From: an uncultured Lachnospiraceae bacterium
GTDB lineage: Bacteria; Bacillota; Clostridia; Lachnospirales; Lachnospiraceae
NCBI GenBank assembly: GCA_905193085.1
Contig: CAJJNI010000161.1
Coordinates: forward strand, 1-5,772
Direction of reading: 5' to 3'
DNA length: 5,772 nucleotides
Shown: in pieces, positions 1 to 5,772 of the stretch
Layout: each line of letters begins with the position of its first letter
Numbering within the stretch: the first letter of the stretch is position 1
Notes under the pieces: model-generated
What the model was told of the DNA's origin: nothing
What the model saw: only the letters and a program-made list of their open reading frames with translations
Databases searched by the model: none
Translations under genes and position numbers: made by a program

Positions 1-565
1 CAAGCATACTTACAAAAACACTGACAATTGTTATTACACTGTTAAATATCTGCGGTATACTCTGGCTTATCATCTGTCTTAATGTATCAGCATCGTTAGT
101 ATACACTGACATGATATCTCCATGTGCATGTGTGTCAAAATATTTTACCGGAAGACTTTCCATATGTGAAAATAAATCATTTCTGATATTTCTTAAAGTT
201 CCCTGTGTAACATAAACCATAAGCCTTGACTGCACAAAGCTTGCAATTACACCAATAAGATAAAATACTCCTACACGCATTATCGCATGTGCCAGCGGTG
301 TAAAATCAGGTTTTGCTGACAATAATAATGGTGAAATATAATCGTCAATGAGAGTCTGCATAAATAATGTTCCCTGAACATTGGCAAGAACACTTACAAT
401 AATACATATAATAACTATAAGGTAATGTATTCCATAATTTTTGATAACATATTTCATCAGTCTTGAAAATATTTTTCCCGGATTTTTAACTCCTGACTTC
501 ATTCCTCTCGGCTGAGGTCCTCTCATAGGTCCGCCAACCGGCTTTGATTTATTATTATCTGCCAT
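1..565 (-). CDS. ABC exporter half-transporter, N-terminal part (probable catalytic partner subunit)
   Basis: This is the membrane-domain start of a type IV ABC exporter subunit; 188 codons are present and the rest, including the ATPase domain, lies beyond the left edge. The first 30 residues are a hydrophilic, Gly/Pro/Arg/Lys-rich cytoplasmic extension, common in this subunit class. Hydrophobic stretches near residues 47-68 and 95-115 fit TM1 and TM2, and a third begins near 171. Residues 139-169 carry the conserved cytoplasmic loop LPVKYFDTHAHGDIMS followed by TNDADTLRQM, typical of drug and lipid exporters. The start ATG overlaps the upstream TAA stop as TAATG, with an AGGTG ribosome binding site seven bases away (573-577), so translation is probably coupled to the upstream gene. 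Because the upstream subunit has a degenerate ATPase site, I infer that this subunit carries the catalytic Glu; that part is not visible here. Substrate unknown. Confidence 0.93.
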   Translation of the reverse strand, partial: MADNNKSKPVGGPMRGPQPRGMKSGVKNPGKIFSRLMKYVIKNYGIHYLIVIICIIVSVLANVQGTLFMQTLIDDYISPLLLSAKPDFTPLAHAIMRVGVFYLIGVIASFVQSRLMVYVTQGTLRNIRNDLFSHMESLPVKYFDTHAHGDIMSVYTNDADTLRQMISQSIPQIFNSVITIVSVFVSML

Positions 566-2346
566 TATGCTTCACCTGCCTTTACTGTATTCTCTTTATT
601 TTCATCAAAATCACCACTGCCGCCCTGAGTCTGTGATTCATAAACTTCACGGTAAATTTCATTATTACTCATAAGCTCATCATGTGTTCCAAATCCTGTT
701 ACTTTACCATCATCAAGAACAATTATTCTGTCTGCATCTTTAACACTTGAAATTCTCTGTGCAATAATAAGCTTAGTTGTACCAGGTATTTCATTTTTAA
801 AGGCATTTCTGATTTTTGCATCTGTTGCTGTATCAACAGCACTTGTGCTGTCATCAAGTATGAGCACTTTAGGTTTCTTTAGAAGTGCCCTTGCTATACA
901 TAATCGCTGTCTTTGTCCACCTGATACATTTGTTCCACCCTGCTCGATAAATGTGTCATATTTTTCAGGCATTTTCTCGATAAATTCATCTGCACATGCA
1001 AGCTCGCATGCATGGCGGCATTCTTCTAATGTTGCATCTTTATCGCCCCATCTTAAGTTATCTAAAATAGTTCCGGAAAACAGCATGTTTTTCTGCAATA
1101 CAACTGACACTTCATTTCGAAGTATATCTAAATCATATTCTCTTACATCTTTTCCGCCAACCTCTACCTTACCTTCTGACACATCATAAAGGCGGCTTAT
1201 AAGATTTACAAGACTTGTCTTTGCACTGCCTGTTCCACCAATTACACCGATTGTTTCACCCGATTTAATATCAAGATTTATTCCCTTTAAAACAGGCTCT
1301 TTGCTGTCTTTCTTATATGAAAAATATACATTGTCAAACTTAATGCTTCCATCTTTAACTGTATAATCAGGATTCTCAGGATTATTTAAATCACTCTTTT
1401 CATTTAACACTTCACAGATACGCTTTGCACTTGCAAGACTCATTGTAAGCATAACAAAAATCATTGAGAGCATCATAAGACTCATAAGTATGTTCATACA
1501 GTATGTCAAAAGACTCATAAGCTGTCCTGTCATTAAATCACCGGACACAATCATTTTAGCTGCTATCCAGCTTATAAGCATAATACAGCCATATACAGTA
1601 AACATCATAAGAGGCATGTTATAAGTTGTAACACCTTCTGCTTTTACAAATATTTTGTATATGTTTTCACTTGCTTTTTTGAATTTATCTGTTTCATGGT
1701 CTTCTCTTACATATGCTTTTACTACACGGATTGCAGATACATTTTCCTGAACGCTGGCATTTAAGTCATCATACTTTGGAAATGCTTCATTAAAGTACTT
1801 CATTGCTTTTATTACAATAAAGAACAATGCACTGCCGAGTAAAATTACCGCAATAAGATATATACTTGCCAGACGTGCATTTATAGTAAATGCCATAATC
1901 ATTGCAATTATAAGACTTATCGGCGCTCTTACACACATACGAAGCAGCATCTGATATGCATTCTGAATATTTGTCACATCAGTTGTAAGACGCGTAACAA
2001 GACCTGCTGTACTGAACTTATCTATATTTGAAAAAGAAAATGACTGTATATTAATGTACATTGCCTCTCTTAAGTTTCTGGCAAATCCTGTTGAAGCTCT
2101 TGCTCCATATTTACCACCCATAATTCCGGCAAACAAACCTATTCCTGCCATAACTACCATAATAGCACCAACGGCATAAATATGATTTATGTTTCCTTTT
2201 TCTACACCATCATCAATAATTGAACCCATCAGTAGTGGAATTATCATTTCCATAATTACTTCAAGTATCATAAATACAGGTGTCATAAAAGAATCTTTTT
2301 TAAATTCTTTTATCTGCGACGCTAAAGTCTTAATCATTTTATTCAT
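565..2346 (-). CDS. ABC exporter half-transporter with degenerate ATPase site (heterodimeric multidrug/lipid-type)
   Basis: A complete 593-residue half-transporter: six-helix membrane domain (about residues 20-305) followed by an ATPase domain (about 335-570). Visible ATPase motifs are A-loop Tyr344, Walker A 370-377 (GGTGSAKT), Q-loop Gln418, signature NVSGGQ at 473-478, Walker B ending at Asp498 and D-loop SAVD at 502-505. Three positions depart from the consensus: Ala375 replaces the Walker A Gly before Lys376, Asp499 replaces the catalytic Glu, and Gln530 replaces the switch His. Asp and Gln at the last two places are known for the non-catalytic subunit of heterodimers such as TM287/288, BmrCD and LmrCD, so it should pair with the overlapping downstream gene. 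The C-terminal tail from about 572 is polar and Gly/Glu-rich. The start is ambiguous: the AAGGG at 2347-2351 abuts the first ATG (2346) but sits nine bases before the in-frame ATG at 2337, which may be the real start and would remove three residues. A weaker AGAG at 2353-2356 could serve the first ATG. The exported substrate cannot be told from sequence. Confidence 0.95.
   Translation of the reverse strand: MNKMIKTLASQIKEFKKDSFMTPVFMILEVIMEMIIPLLMGSIIDDGVEKGNINHIYAVGAIMVVMAGIGLFAGIMGGKYGARASTGFARNLREAMYINIQSFSFSNIDKFSTAGLVTRLTTDVTNIQNAYQMLLRMCVRAPISLIIAMIMAFTINARLASIYLIAVILLGSALFFIVIKAMKYFNEAFPKYDDLNASVQENVSAIRVVKAYVREDHETDKFKKASENIYKIFVKAEGVTTYNMPLMMFTVYGCIMLISWIAAKMIVSGDLMTGQLMSLLTYCMNILMSLMMLSMIFVMLTMSLASAKRICEVLNEKSDLNNPENPDYTVKDGSIKFDNVYFSYKKDSKEPVLKGINLDIKSGETIGVIGGTGSAKTSLVNLISRLYDVSEGKVEVGGKDVREYDLDILRNEVSVVLQKNMLFSGTILDNLRWGDKDATLEECRHACELACADEFIEKMPEKYDTFIEQGGTNVSGGQRQRLCIARALLKKPKVLILDDSTSAVDTATDAKIRNAFKNEIPGTTKLIIAQRISSVKDADRIIVLDDGKVTGFGTHDELMSNNEIYREVYESQTQGGSGDFDENKENTVKAGEA
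573..577 (-). promoter_or_regulatory. Ribosome binding site inside the upstream gene, with TAATG coupling
   Basis: The minus strand reads AGGTG seven bases before the ATG of the left-edge ABC gene, inside the last codons of the preceding ABC gene. The stop TAA (565-567) and the start ATG (563-565) share one base. This arrangement supports translational coupling and roughly equal production of the two exporter subunits. Confidence 0.75.
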
Positions 2347-2371
2347 CCCTTTCTCTTTTTTCTTGCACTGA

Positions 2372-2414
2372 AAAACAAGTAATCAGACAAAATAATTTGC
2401 TGGTTACTTGTTTT
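2372..2414 (-). terminator. Long hairpin between kinase and ABC genes: kinase terminator or ABC-operon attenuator
   Basis: Two 15-base arms, 2372-2386 and 2400-2414, are complementary except at one position (C-A mismatch in minus-strand RNA, G-U pair in plus-strand RNA). The loop adds a further four-pair stem (2388-2391 with 2396-2399), leaving a tetraloop and one bulged base. In minus-strand RNA the 3' arm ends in a run of five U, four of them within the stem; in plus-strand RNA it ends UUUUAUU. The hairpin lies 168 bases after the kinase stop and only about 25 bases before the ABC start, downstream of the best -10 box. It could end kinase transcription, but any transcript of the ABC operon starting at that box must pass it, so an attenuator or an operator palindrome is equally possible. 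The U-run is short for a strong terminator. Confidence 0.5.
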
Positions 2415-2438
2415 ATTCTGATACTTCAGCTACTCATT

Positions 2439-2452
2439 TTAAAGCGTTTCTT
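2439..2452. promoter_or_regulatory. cre-like catabolite site overlapping the ABC operon start region
   Basis: The plus strand reads TTAAAGCGTTTCTT, which matches the Bacillus CcpA-site consensus TGWAARCGYTWNCW at all but two fixed positions (the second and the thirteenth). It covers the transcription start expected from the -10 box at 2454-2459, a position where CcpA would repress. This is a motif match only; chance matches of this quality occur, and whether this organism uses the same consensus is not known from the window. Confidence 0.3.
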
Positions 2453-2453
2453 T

Positions 2454-2486
2454 ATTATAACTCAAATTCTAAATTATTTGTGTTAA
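2454..2486 (-). promoter_or_regulatory. Candidate promoter of the ABC exporter operon
   Basis: The minus strand carries a perfect TATAAT at 2454-2459. The best -35-like hexamer, TTAACA at 2481-2486, is 21 bases away, longer than the usual 16-19, and the hexamer at 17-base spacing (CACAAA) is poor. The -10 is therefore convincing but the -35 is not, which would suit a weak or activator-dependent promoter. Transcription would begin near 2447, giving a leader of about 100 bases before the ABC start that contains the cre-like site, repeated AAGTA-CAG elements and the long hairpin. Confidence 0.4.
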
Positions 2487-2539
2487 ATTTCTGTGAAACT
2501 TTTTTTTAGCAACACCTGTTAATTACTGTAATACATTTT

Positions 2540-5002
2540 CTACATAAGTAGTTTTGCAAGGGTTGCAAATAATTTATCCGGCTCTATCGGTTTGGATAAA
2601 TGTGCATTCATGCCCGCTTCTCTTGTTTCTTTTATATCGTCCTCAAACGCATTTGCTGTCATTGCTATTATCGGTATTGTTCCTGCATCATCTCTGGAGA
2701 GCTTTCTTATTTCCATACTTGCTTTAAGTCCGTCCATAACAGGCATCCTGATATCCATAAGTATTGCATCATAATATCCAATCTCTGACTGTGTAAATTT
2801 ATCAAGACCTTCTTTACCGTCACCTGCTACTTCAACTATCATTTTCCTGCTTTGAAGGAGTCTTGTTGCTATCTGACAGTTTATTTTATGGTCTTCACAG
2901 AGAAGAATTCTCTTACCTTCAAGAATTTTTGCTTCATCAACAGGCTCTGTCTCCTCTTCTTCCATTGTTTTACTTCCGATACGGTTGTTTAAATATACAA
3001 GAAATTCTGTTCCTTCACCAAGACGGCTGATACATTCAATTTTACCGCCCATAAGTTCTACAAGCTGTTTTGTTATAGCAAGTCCAAGACCTGTTCCTTC
3101 CTGTTTCGTATTTCCGCGCACGAACGGTTCATACAGTCTTTCCTGAAATTCTTCACTCATTCCTATACCATCATCTTTGATTAACATACAGTATGAGAGC
3201 ATGGTAGAAGTTACATCAATTATCATAAAAGTAAAAGTAACATGCCCGCCCGGCTTAGTAAATTTAACTGCATTTGATAACAGATTTACCATTATCTGGC
3301 TTAATCTCTGGAAATCTCCTATTATATAGCTTACCCCTGCAGATGGAACAACCATCTTAAACTCTATATTTTTATTAGCTGCAAGATTTCCTATTATTGA
3401 AGCGTTTGAAGACCATAATTTCTGCAATGAAATATTCTCTTCATGAAGCTCCATTTTACCACTGTCTATTTTAGTCATATCAAGGACTTCATTTATAAGT
3501 CCAAGCAGATATTGTGCAGATATATTTATTTTGTGAAGATAATCTTCCTTCTCGGACTCAGTTGCATCAGCAAGCATTTCCTGTGATGAAAAACTTATTA
3601 TCGCATTCATAGGAGTACGCATGTCATGGCTTATTCTGGAAAAGAATTCGGTTCTGGCTTTACCTTCACTGATATTATGGCTCATAGCTTCAATTGATGT
3701 AACAAGCTGATCTATTTCCGCAATTCCAAGTCTTTCCAGATGGAAATCCGGTTCCGGCTTCATTTTCTGCACTTTTCCTGCAAGTCCTGTAATTGGTTTT
3801 GAAAAATATCTGCTTACAAAAAATATGGCAACTCCACCTATAATAAGTCCTATTACAGCATCAAAAAGCAAAAGCACCCGAATATTTTTCTGAAAAAAGT
3901 ACAATTCATCCTGCTTTAAGAGACCGACAAATTTTATCCTGCTGTCTGCAAAGCGTGTATCTTCTTCTCCTGAATAAATTTCTGTCACACTTGCACACAC
4001 ACATTTATTATTTTCTTCCATACAAAAGAATTCATTTTCACTGTTTAAACTATTGTTTATCTTATGCTTCAACAGATTCTCATTGACTGTAATATTTCCA
4101 TTGTATGAAATAATCTCAGATTTTTTACTGTCTTCGTCATATTTTACAAGCATATATCCACTGTTATTTCCAAGCTCATTATATGGCATAAGTGAAGTCA
4201 GATATTCTTCTGTAAGTTCTATACCAAGTACTCCATATGGATACCCTGTGCAATCCTGAAGACATACTGAATATGACACAACTTTCTCATCATTATCTGA
4301 ATACGAATGTAATGAAGAAATATATGCTGCATCGTCCCAGTTATCGTAATATCCTTTATATGCATCCGATAACGGCCGGAAATAATACTCTGCATCATCA
4401 CCTTTATTAAAAACATAATCAGACTCCCAGTCTATCTCTTTCTCACAACCGACTCCACTTATTATCGACTCTGGACATCTTATTACAGTAAGATCCTCAT
4501 TAACAATATAAGCTGAATCCTGATCATAGTCTCTTATACACAGACCTTTTTTTACCTGTGTTTTCTCCTCATCTAATGTTACAAGTTCTTTATTATTATT
4601 TAATATAAGAAAAACACCATTTACCTCATTATTTCTAAGCATTGTAATCAGAATATCTGACACATCTTCCAGATACTTTTCCTGCATCTGCTCATTCTCA
4701 TACATTGGAACATCTGATTCTTTTTTATATTTTTCATAAATCTGATTAAATGAATTTGCATACTCTGACATATCAGACCAGTTATCAGTAAACAAAGCTT
4801 CAATCTTTCCGCCTCTTTCAGAAACTTTATTTTCCATATTTTTCTGTGCACTTAAACACAAAATATCGGTTATTCCCCCATGAACCGCAGAAAAATAAAA
4901 TATACACGACTGCAGAATCATCACACAGATAATAGGTACAAATAATTTTCTAAATATTGACTTAACTTTCTTTGACTTTCTTCTTATCTTTTTATTTTCC
5001 AA
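2540..5002 (-). CDS. Membrane-bound hybrid sensor histidine kinase with C-terminal receiver domain
   Basis: An 820-residue hybrid two-component kinase. A basic N-terminus precedes TM1 (about 20-40); an extracytoplasmic sensor of about 330 residues follows, with a Cache-like YGVLGIEL segment near 256-263; TM2 is about 375-397; then comes a HAMP-like linker (398-445). HisKA carries the phosphorylated His459 in ISHDMRTPMNAI. The HATPase has N-box Asn573 and Asn577, G1 box DDGIG (610-614), F-box Phe627 and G2 box GTGLGL (636-641). After an acidic linker (680-690) the receiver shows the acidic pair Glu703/Asp704, phosphoacceptor Asp750 in MDIRMPVMDG, Thr782 and Lys804. All catalytic residues are intact, so it should autophosphorylate and pass the phosphate to its own receiver. 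No HPt or DNA-binding domain is present, so its output partner is elsewhere. The start is TTG (5000-5002), with AGGAG eight bases before it, an in-frame TAG a few codons upstream, and the next Met (28) inside TM1. The sensor has nine Cys. The ligand is unknown. Confidence 0.95.
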   Translation of the reverse strand: MENKKIRRKSKKVKSIFRKLFVPIICVMILQSCIFYFSAVHGGITDILCLSAQKNMENKVSERGGKIEALFTDNWSDMSEYANSFNQIYEKYKKESDVPMYENEQMQEKYLEDVSDILITMLRNNEVNGVFLILNNNKELVTLDEEKTQVKKGLCIRDYDQDSAYIVNEDLTVIRCPESIISGVGCEKEIDWESDYVFNKGDDAEYYFRPLSDAYKGYYDNWDDAAYISSLHSYSDNDEKVVSYSVCLQDCTGYPYGVLGIELTEEYLTSLMPYNELGNNSGYMLVKYDEDSKKSEIISYNGNITVNENLLKHKINNSLNSENEFFCMEENNKCVCASVTEIYSGEEDTRFADSRIKFVGLLKQDELYFFQKNIRVLLLFDAVIGLIIGGVAIFFVSRYFSKPITGLAGKVQKMKPEPDFHLERLGIAEIDQLVTSIEAMSHNISEGKARTEFFSRISHDMRTPMNAIISFSSQEMLADATESEKEDYLHKINISAQYLLGLINEVLDMTKIDSGKMELHEENISLQKLWSSNASIIGNLAANKNIEFKMVVPSAGVSYIIGDFQRLSQIMVNLLSNAVKFTKPGGHVTFTFMIIDVTSTMLSYCMLIKDDGIGMSEEFQERLYEPFVRGNTKQEGTGLGLAITKQLVELMGGKIECISRLGEGTEFLVYLNNRIGSKTMEEEETEPVDEAKILEGKRILLCEDHKINCQIATRLLQSRKMIVEVAGDGKEGLDKFTQSEIGYYDAILMDIRMPVMDGLKASMEIRKLSRDDAGTIPIIAMTANAFEDDIKETREAGMNAHLSKPIEPDKLFATLAKLLM

Positions 5003-5010
5003 CGAACCTT

Positions 5011-5015
5011 CTCCT
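5011..5015 (-). promoter_or_regulatory. Strong ribosome binding site that fixes the TTG start of the kinase
   Basis: The minus strand reads AGGAG here, followed by eight bases and then TTG at 5000-5002. No ATG or GTG lies in frame between this start and the upstream in-frame TAG, and starting at the next internal Met would cut through the first membrane helix. The site therefore decides the unusual TTG start. Confidence 0.85.
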
Positions 5016-5067
5016 ATCCGTATAATCTATTAACACTTACATTACAGATATAATTATGTATATTTAT

Positions 5068-5095
5068 ATTTTACAATTAACAGCTAATAAGTCAA
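5068..5095 (-). promoter_or_regulatory. Candidate sigma-A-type promoter of the kinase gene
   Basis: The minus strand has TTGACT (5090-5095; five of six to TTGACA), a 16-base spacer, and TAAAAT (5068-5073; five of six to TATAAT). Transcription would start near 5061, leaving a leader of about 60 AT-rich bases before the TTG start at 5002. The surrounding DNA is very AT-rich, which raises the chance of spurious -10 boxes, but the -35 is good. No operator-like repeat is evident in the leader. Confidence 0.55.
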
Positions 5096-5111
5096 GAGCA
5101 ATATATATTGC

Positions 5112-5140
5112 TTTACTATTATTGTAAAAACTGCTATTAT
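5112..5140 (+). promoter_or_regulatory. Candidate extended -10 promoter for the plus-strand gene
   Basis: TTTACT (5112-5117, four of six to TTGACA) is followed after 17 bases by TATTAT (5135-5140), which has an upstream TGC, forming an extended -10. Transcription would start near 5147, at the left edge of the GC-rich leader. The match is moderate, and a start further upstream is possible. Confidence 0.4.
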
Positions 5141-5224
5141 TATGTCAGGGGATAAATGTCCGAATCCACATGAGCCTGCTCATATTCAGGTAAATACCTC
5201 AGAGTCCATGGCATCATATTTTTT
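5138..5224 (+). promoter_or_regulatory. GC-rich, fold-prone leader of the plus-strand gene (unidentified RNA element)
   Basis: Between 5144 and 5215 about 47% of bases are G or C, against roughly 16% in the 43 bases to the left and 23% in the 30 to the right. Several stems can be drawn: GGAU/GUCC (5150-5153 with 5157-5160), AUGAGC/GCUCAU (5170-5175 with 5178-5183), and AGGU/ACCU (5188-5191 with 5196-5199). A possible closing stem pairs 5138-5147 with 5209-5218, with one mismatch. Six T (5219-5224) follow directly, and the Shine-Dalgarno sequence begins at 5231. This layout suits a cis-regulatory RNA. I could not match it to the cores of the SAM, cobalamin, THF, TPP, purine or c-di-GMP riboswitches. 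If transcription starts near 5147, the closing stem is not made. Confidence 0.4.
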
Positions 5225-5230
5225 GTAATA

Positions 5231-5238
5231 AAAAGGAG
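5231..5238 (+). promoter_or_regulatory. Ribosome binding site of the activation-domain-like gene
   Basis: AAAAGGAG lies seven bases before the ATG at 5246-5248, an ideal spacing, and it supports this start for a reading frame that stays open to the right edge. The T-run of the preceding leader ends only six bases upstream, so folding of that leader could affect access to this site. Confidence 0.8.
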
Positions 5239-5245
5239 TTCACGA

Positions 5246-5772
5246 ATGAACAATAACTATTTTTATAAATATTTTTCAACAAAAAAAGATTATCCAAACC
5301 TTAATAAACTTTTTAATATTCAGGCGCAGTTAGATGATACTAACAAATCTGAGGCAATAATTGATGCAATAGAAGAAAGTAAAGACTTATTTATAGAAAA
5401 AGCGAAAATTTCCGTAAAATACTCTTTTTATAATTTAGATAAGATTAATGCTGATAACATAATTGTATCTGACGACACAGCATCATCTTATATTTTAACA
5501 GGAAATCTTCTTCCATTAATATTAAAAGACTGTCATCAGGTTATACTATACACGCTTACTTTAAATGGTTATGATGAAATTATAGAAGAATGTGATGATG
5601 ATATACTTCTCTCATTTTTCTGTGATGCATGGGGAAGTGCATATGCTGAATCAGCAGATTCTTATTTTATAGAAACCATTCGTTCAGAATACCAAAAAAA
5701 CAACCTGTATATGACAATCTCCCACAACCCGGGACAGCATCTGTTTCCACTAAAAAATCAGCAGACTTTCTT
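5246..5772 (+). CDS. MetH activation-domain-like protein (vitamin B12-dependent methionine synthase reactivation family), 3' end missing
   Basis: The frame is open for 175 codons and two bases to the right edge, starting at an ATG with a strong ribosome binding site. It has no signal peptide or membrane helix, so it is probably cytosolic. The segment from about 84 to 175 has the pattern of stand-alone MetH activation domains found in anaerobes: a TG..L..L..C..VIL.TLTLNGYDEII stretch (85-113), a helix DAWGSAYAESAD (127-138) with probable conserved Glu135, then a Pro-Gly turn with FPL (167-169). In MetH this domain binds AdoMet for reductive remethylation of oxidised cob(II)alamin. The AdoMet loop, RxxPGY in E. 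coli MetH, appears here as SHNPGQ (159-164), so Arg and Tyr are both replaced. It may therefore be a diverged relative acting on another corrinoid protein, or not bind AdoMet in the usual way. The family call rests on remembered patterns, not a search. It is divergent from the kinase. Confidence 0.65.
   Translation, partial: MNNNYFYKYFSTKKDYPNLNKLFNIQAQLDDTNKSEAIIDAIEESKDLFIEKAKISVKYSFYNLDKINADNIIVSDDTASSYILTGNLLPLILKDCHQVILYTLTLNGYDEIIEECDDDILLSFFCDAWGSAYAESADSYFIETIRSEYQKNNLYMTISHNPGQHLFPLKNQQTF

Noticed and set aside
845..1189. 114-codon plus-strand open frame
   Set aside because: It lies fully antisense to the conserved ATPase domain of the ABC gene, has no good ribosome binding site and shows a low-complexity Ser-rich composition typical of a reverse-frame shadow.
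2486..2508. Plus-strand TTTC-TGT-GAAA mini-hairpin followed by eight T, terminator-like
   Set aside because: The stem is only four weak pairs and no plus-strand gene precedes it; in the minus direction there is no U-run after the stem.
2522..2532. Palindrome ATTAC-T-GTAAT just past the kinase stop
   Set aside because: Such short AT-rich palindromes are frequent by chance here, and it is distant from the candidate promoter, so an operator call is not supported.
2189..2788. Short plus-strand frames at 2189-2371, 2592-2774 and 2600-2788
   Set aside because: They are antisense to the exporter N-terminus and to the kinase receiver domain; two overlap each other in different frames and none has supporting signals.
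4219..4416. 65-codon minus-strand open frame
   Set aside because: It is another frame of the kinase sensor region, with no ribosome binding site or recognisable domain.
4648..4851. 67-codon minus-strand open frame
   Set aside because: It is an alternative frame inside the kinase; its Lys/Ile/Met-rich composition is what frame-shifted AT-rich coding DNA gives.
1..5772. CRISPR arrays, insertion sequences, tRNA or rRNA genes
   Set aside because: No regularly spaced repeats, transposase motifs, terminal inverted repeats or tRNA-like cloverleaf sequences were seen on either strand.

Overview
The window is AT-rich DNA whose codon use, strong AGGAG-type ribosome binding sites and protein types (a two-gene ABC exporter, a large hybrid histidine kinase, a cobalamin-dependent methionine synthase activation-like protein) suggest an anaerobic low-GC Firmicute, most likely of the Clostridia/Lachnospiraceae type. 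This assignment is inferred from protein style; no rRNA or other marker gene is present.

Layout from left to right. Positions 1-565 (minus) hold the N-terminal 188 residues of an ABC exporter subunit that runs off the left edge. Positions 565-2346 (minus) hold a complete ABC exporter half-transporter with membrane and nucleotide-binding domains. The two genes overlap by one base (TAATG) and form one operon. The upstream subunit has a degenerate ATPase site: Asp in place of the catalytic Glu, Gln in place of the switch His, and Ala in the Walker A loop. This is the pattern of the non-catalytic half of a heterodimeric type IV exporter (TM287/288, BmrCD, LmrCD class), so the left-edge gene should be the catalytic half. 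Positions 2347-2539 are a regulatory gap with a TATAAT box, a cre-like sequence and a long hairpin close to the exporter start. Positions 2540-5002 (minus) encode an 820-residue membrane hybrid histidine kinase: extracytoplasmic Cache-like sensor, HAMP-like linker, HisKA, HATPase and a C-terminal receiver. It starts at TTG with a strong ribosome binding site. Positions 5003-5245 are a divergent intergenic region with a promoter for the kinase and, on the plus strand, an unusually GC-rich, fold-prone leader. Positions 5246-5772 (plus) hold the first 175 codons of a protein resembling the methionine synthase (MetH) activation domain, cut by the right edge.

How the genes relate: the two ABC subunits clearly work together as an exporter of unknown substrate (drug, lipid or peptide). 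The kinase is transcribed in the same direction, but the gap contains its own candidate promoter and a hairpin, so co-regulation is possible rather than shown. The plus-strand gene is divergent and has no evident functional link.

The protein-coding part is ordinary for this kind of organism. The places most worth a second look are the two non-coding leaders: the repeat and hairpin arrangement before the exporter, and the structured GC-rich leader before the activation-domain-like gene. The altered AdoMet loop in that last protein is also of interest. I did not find a clear new system.
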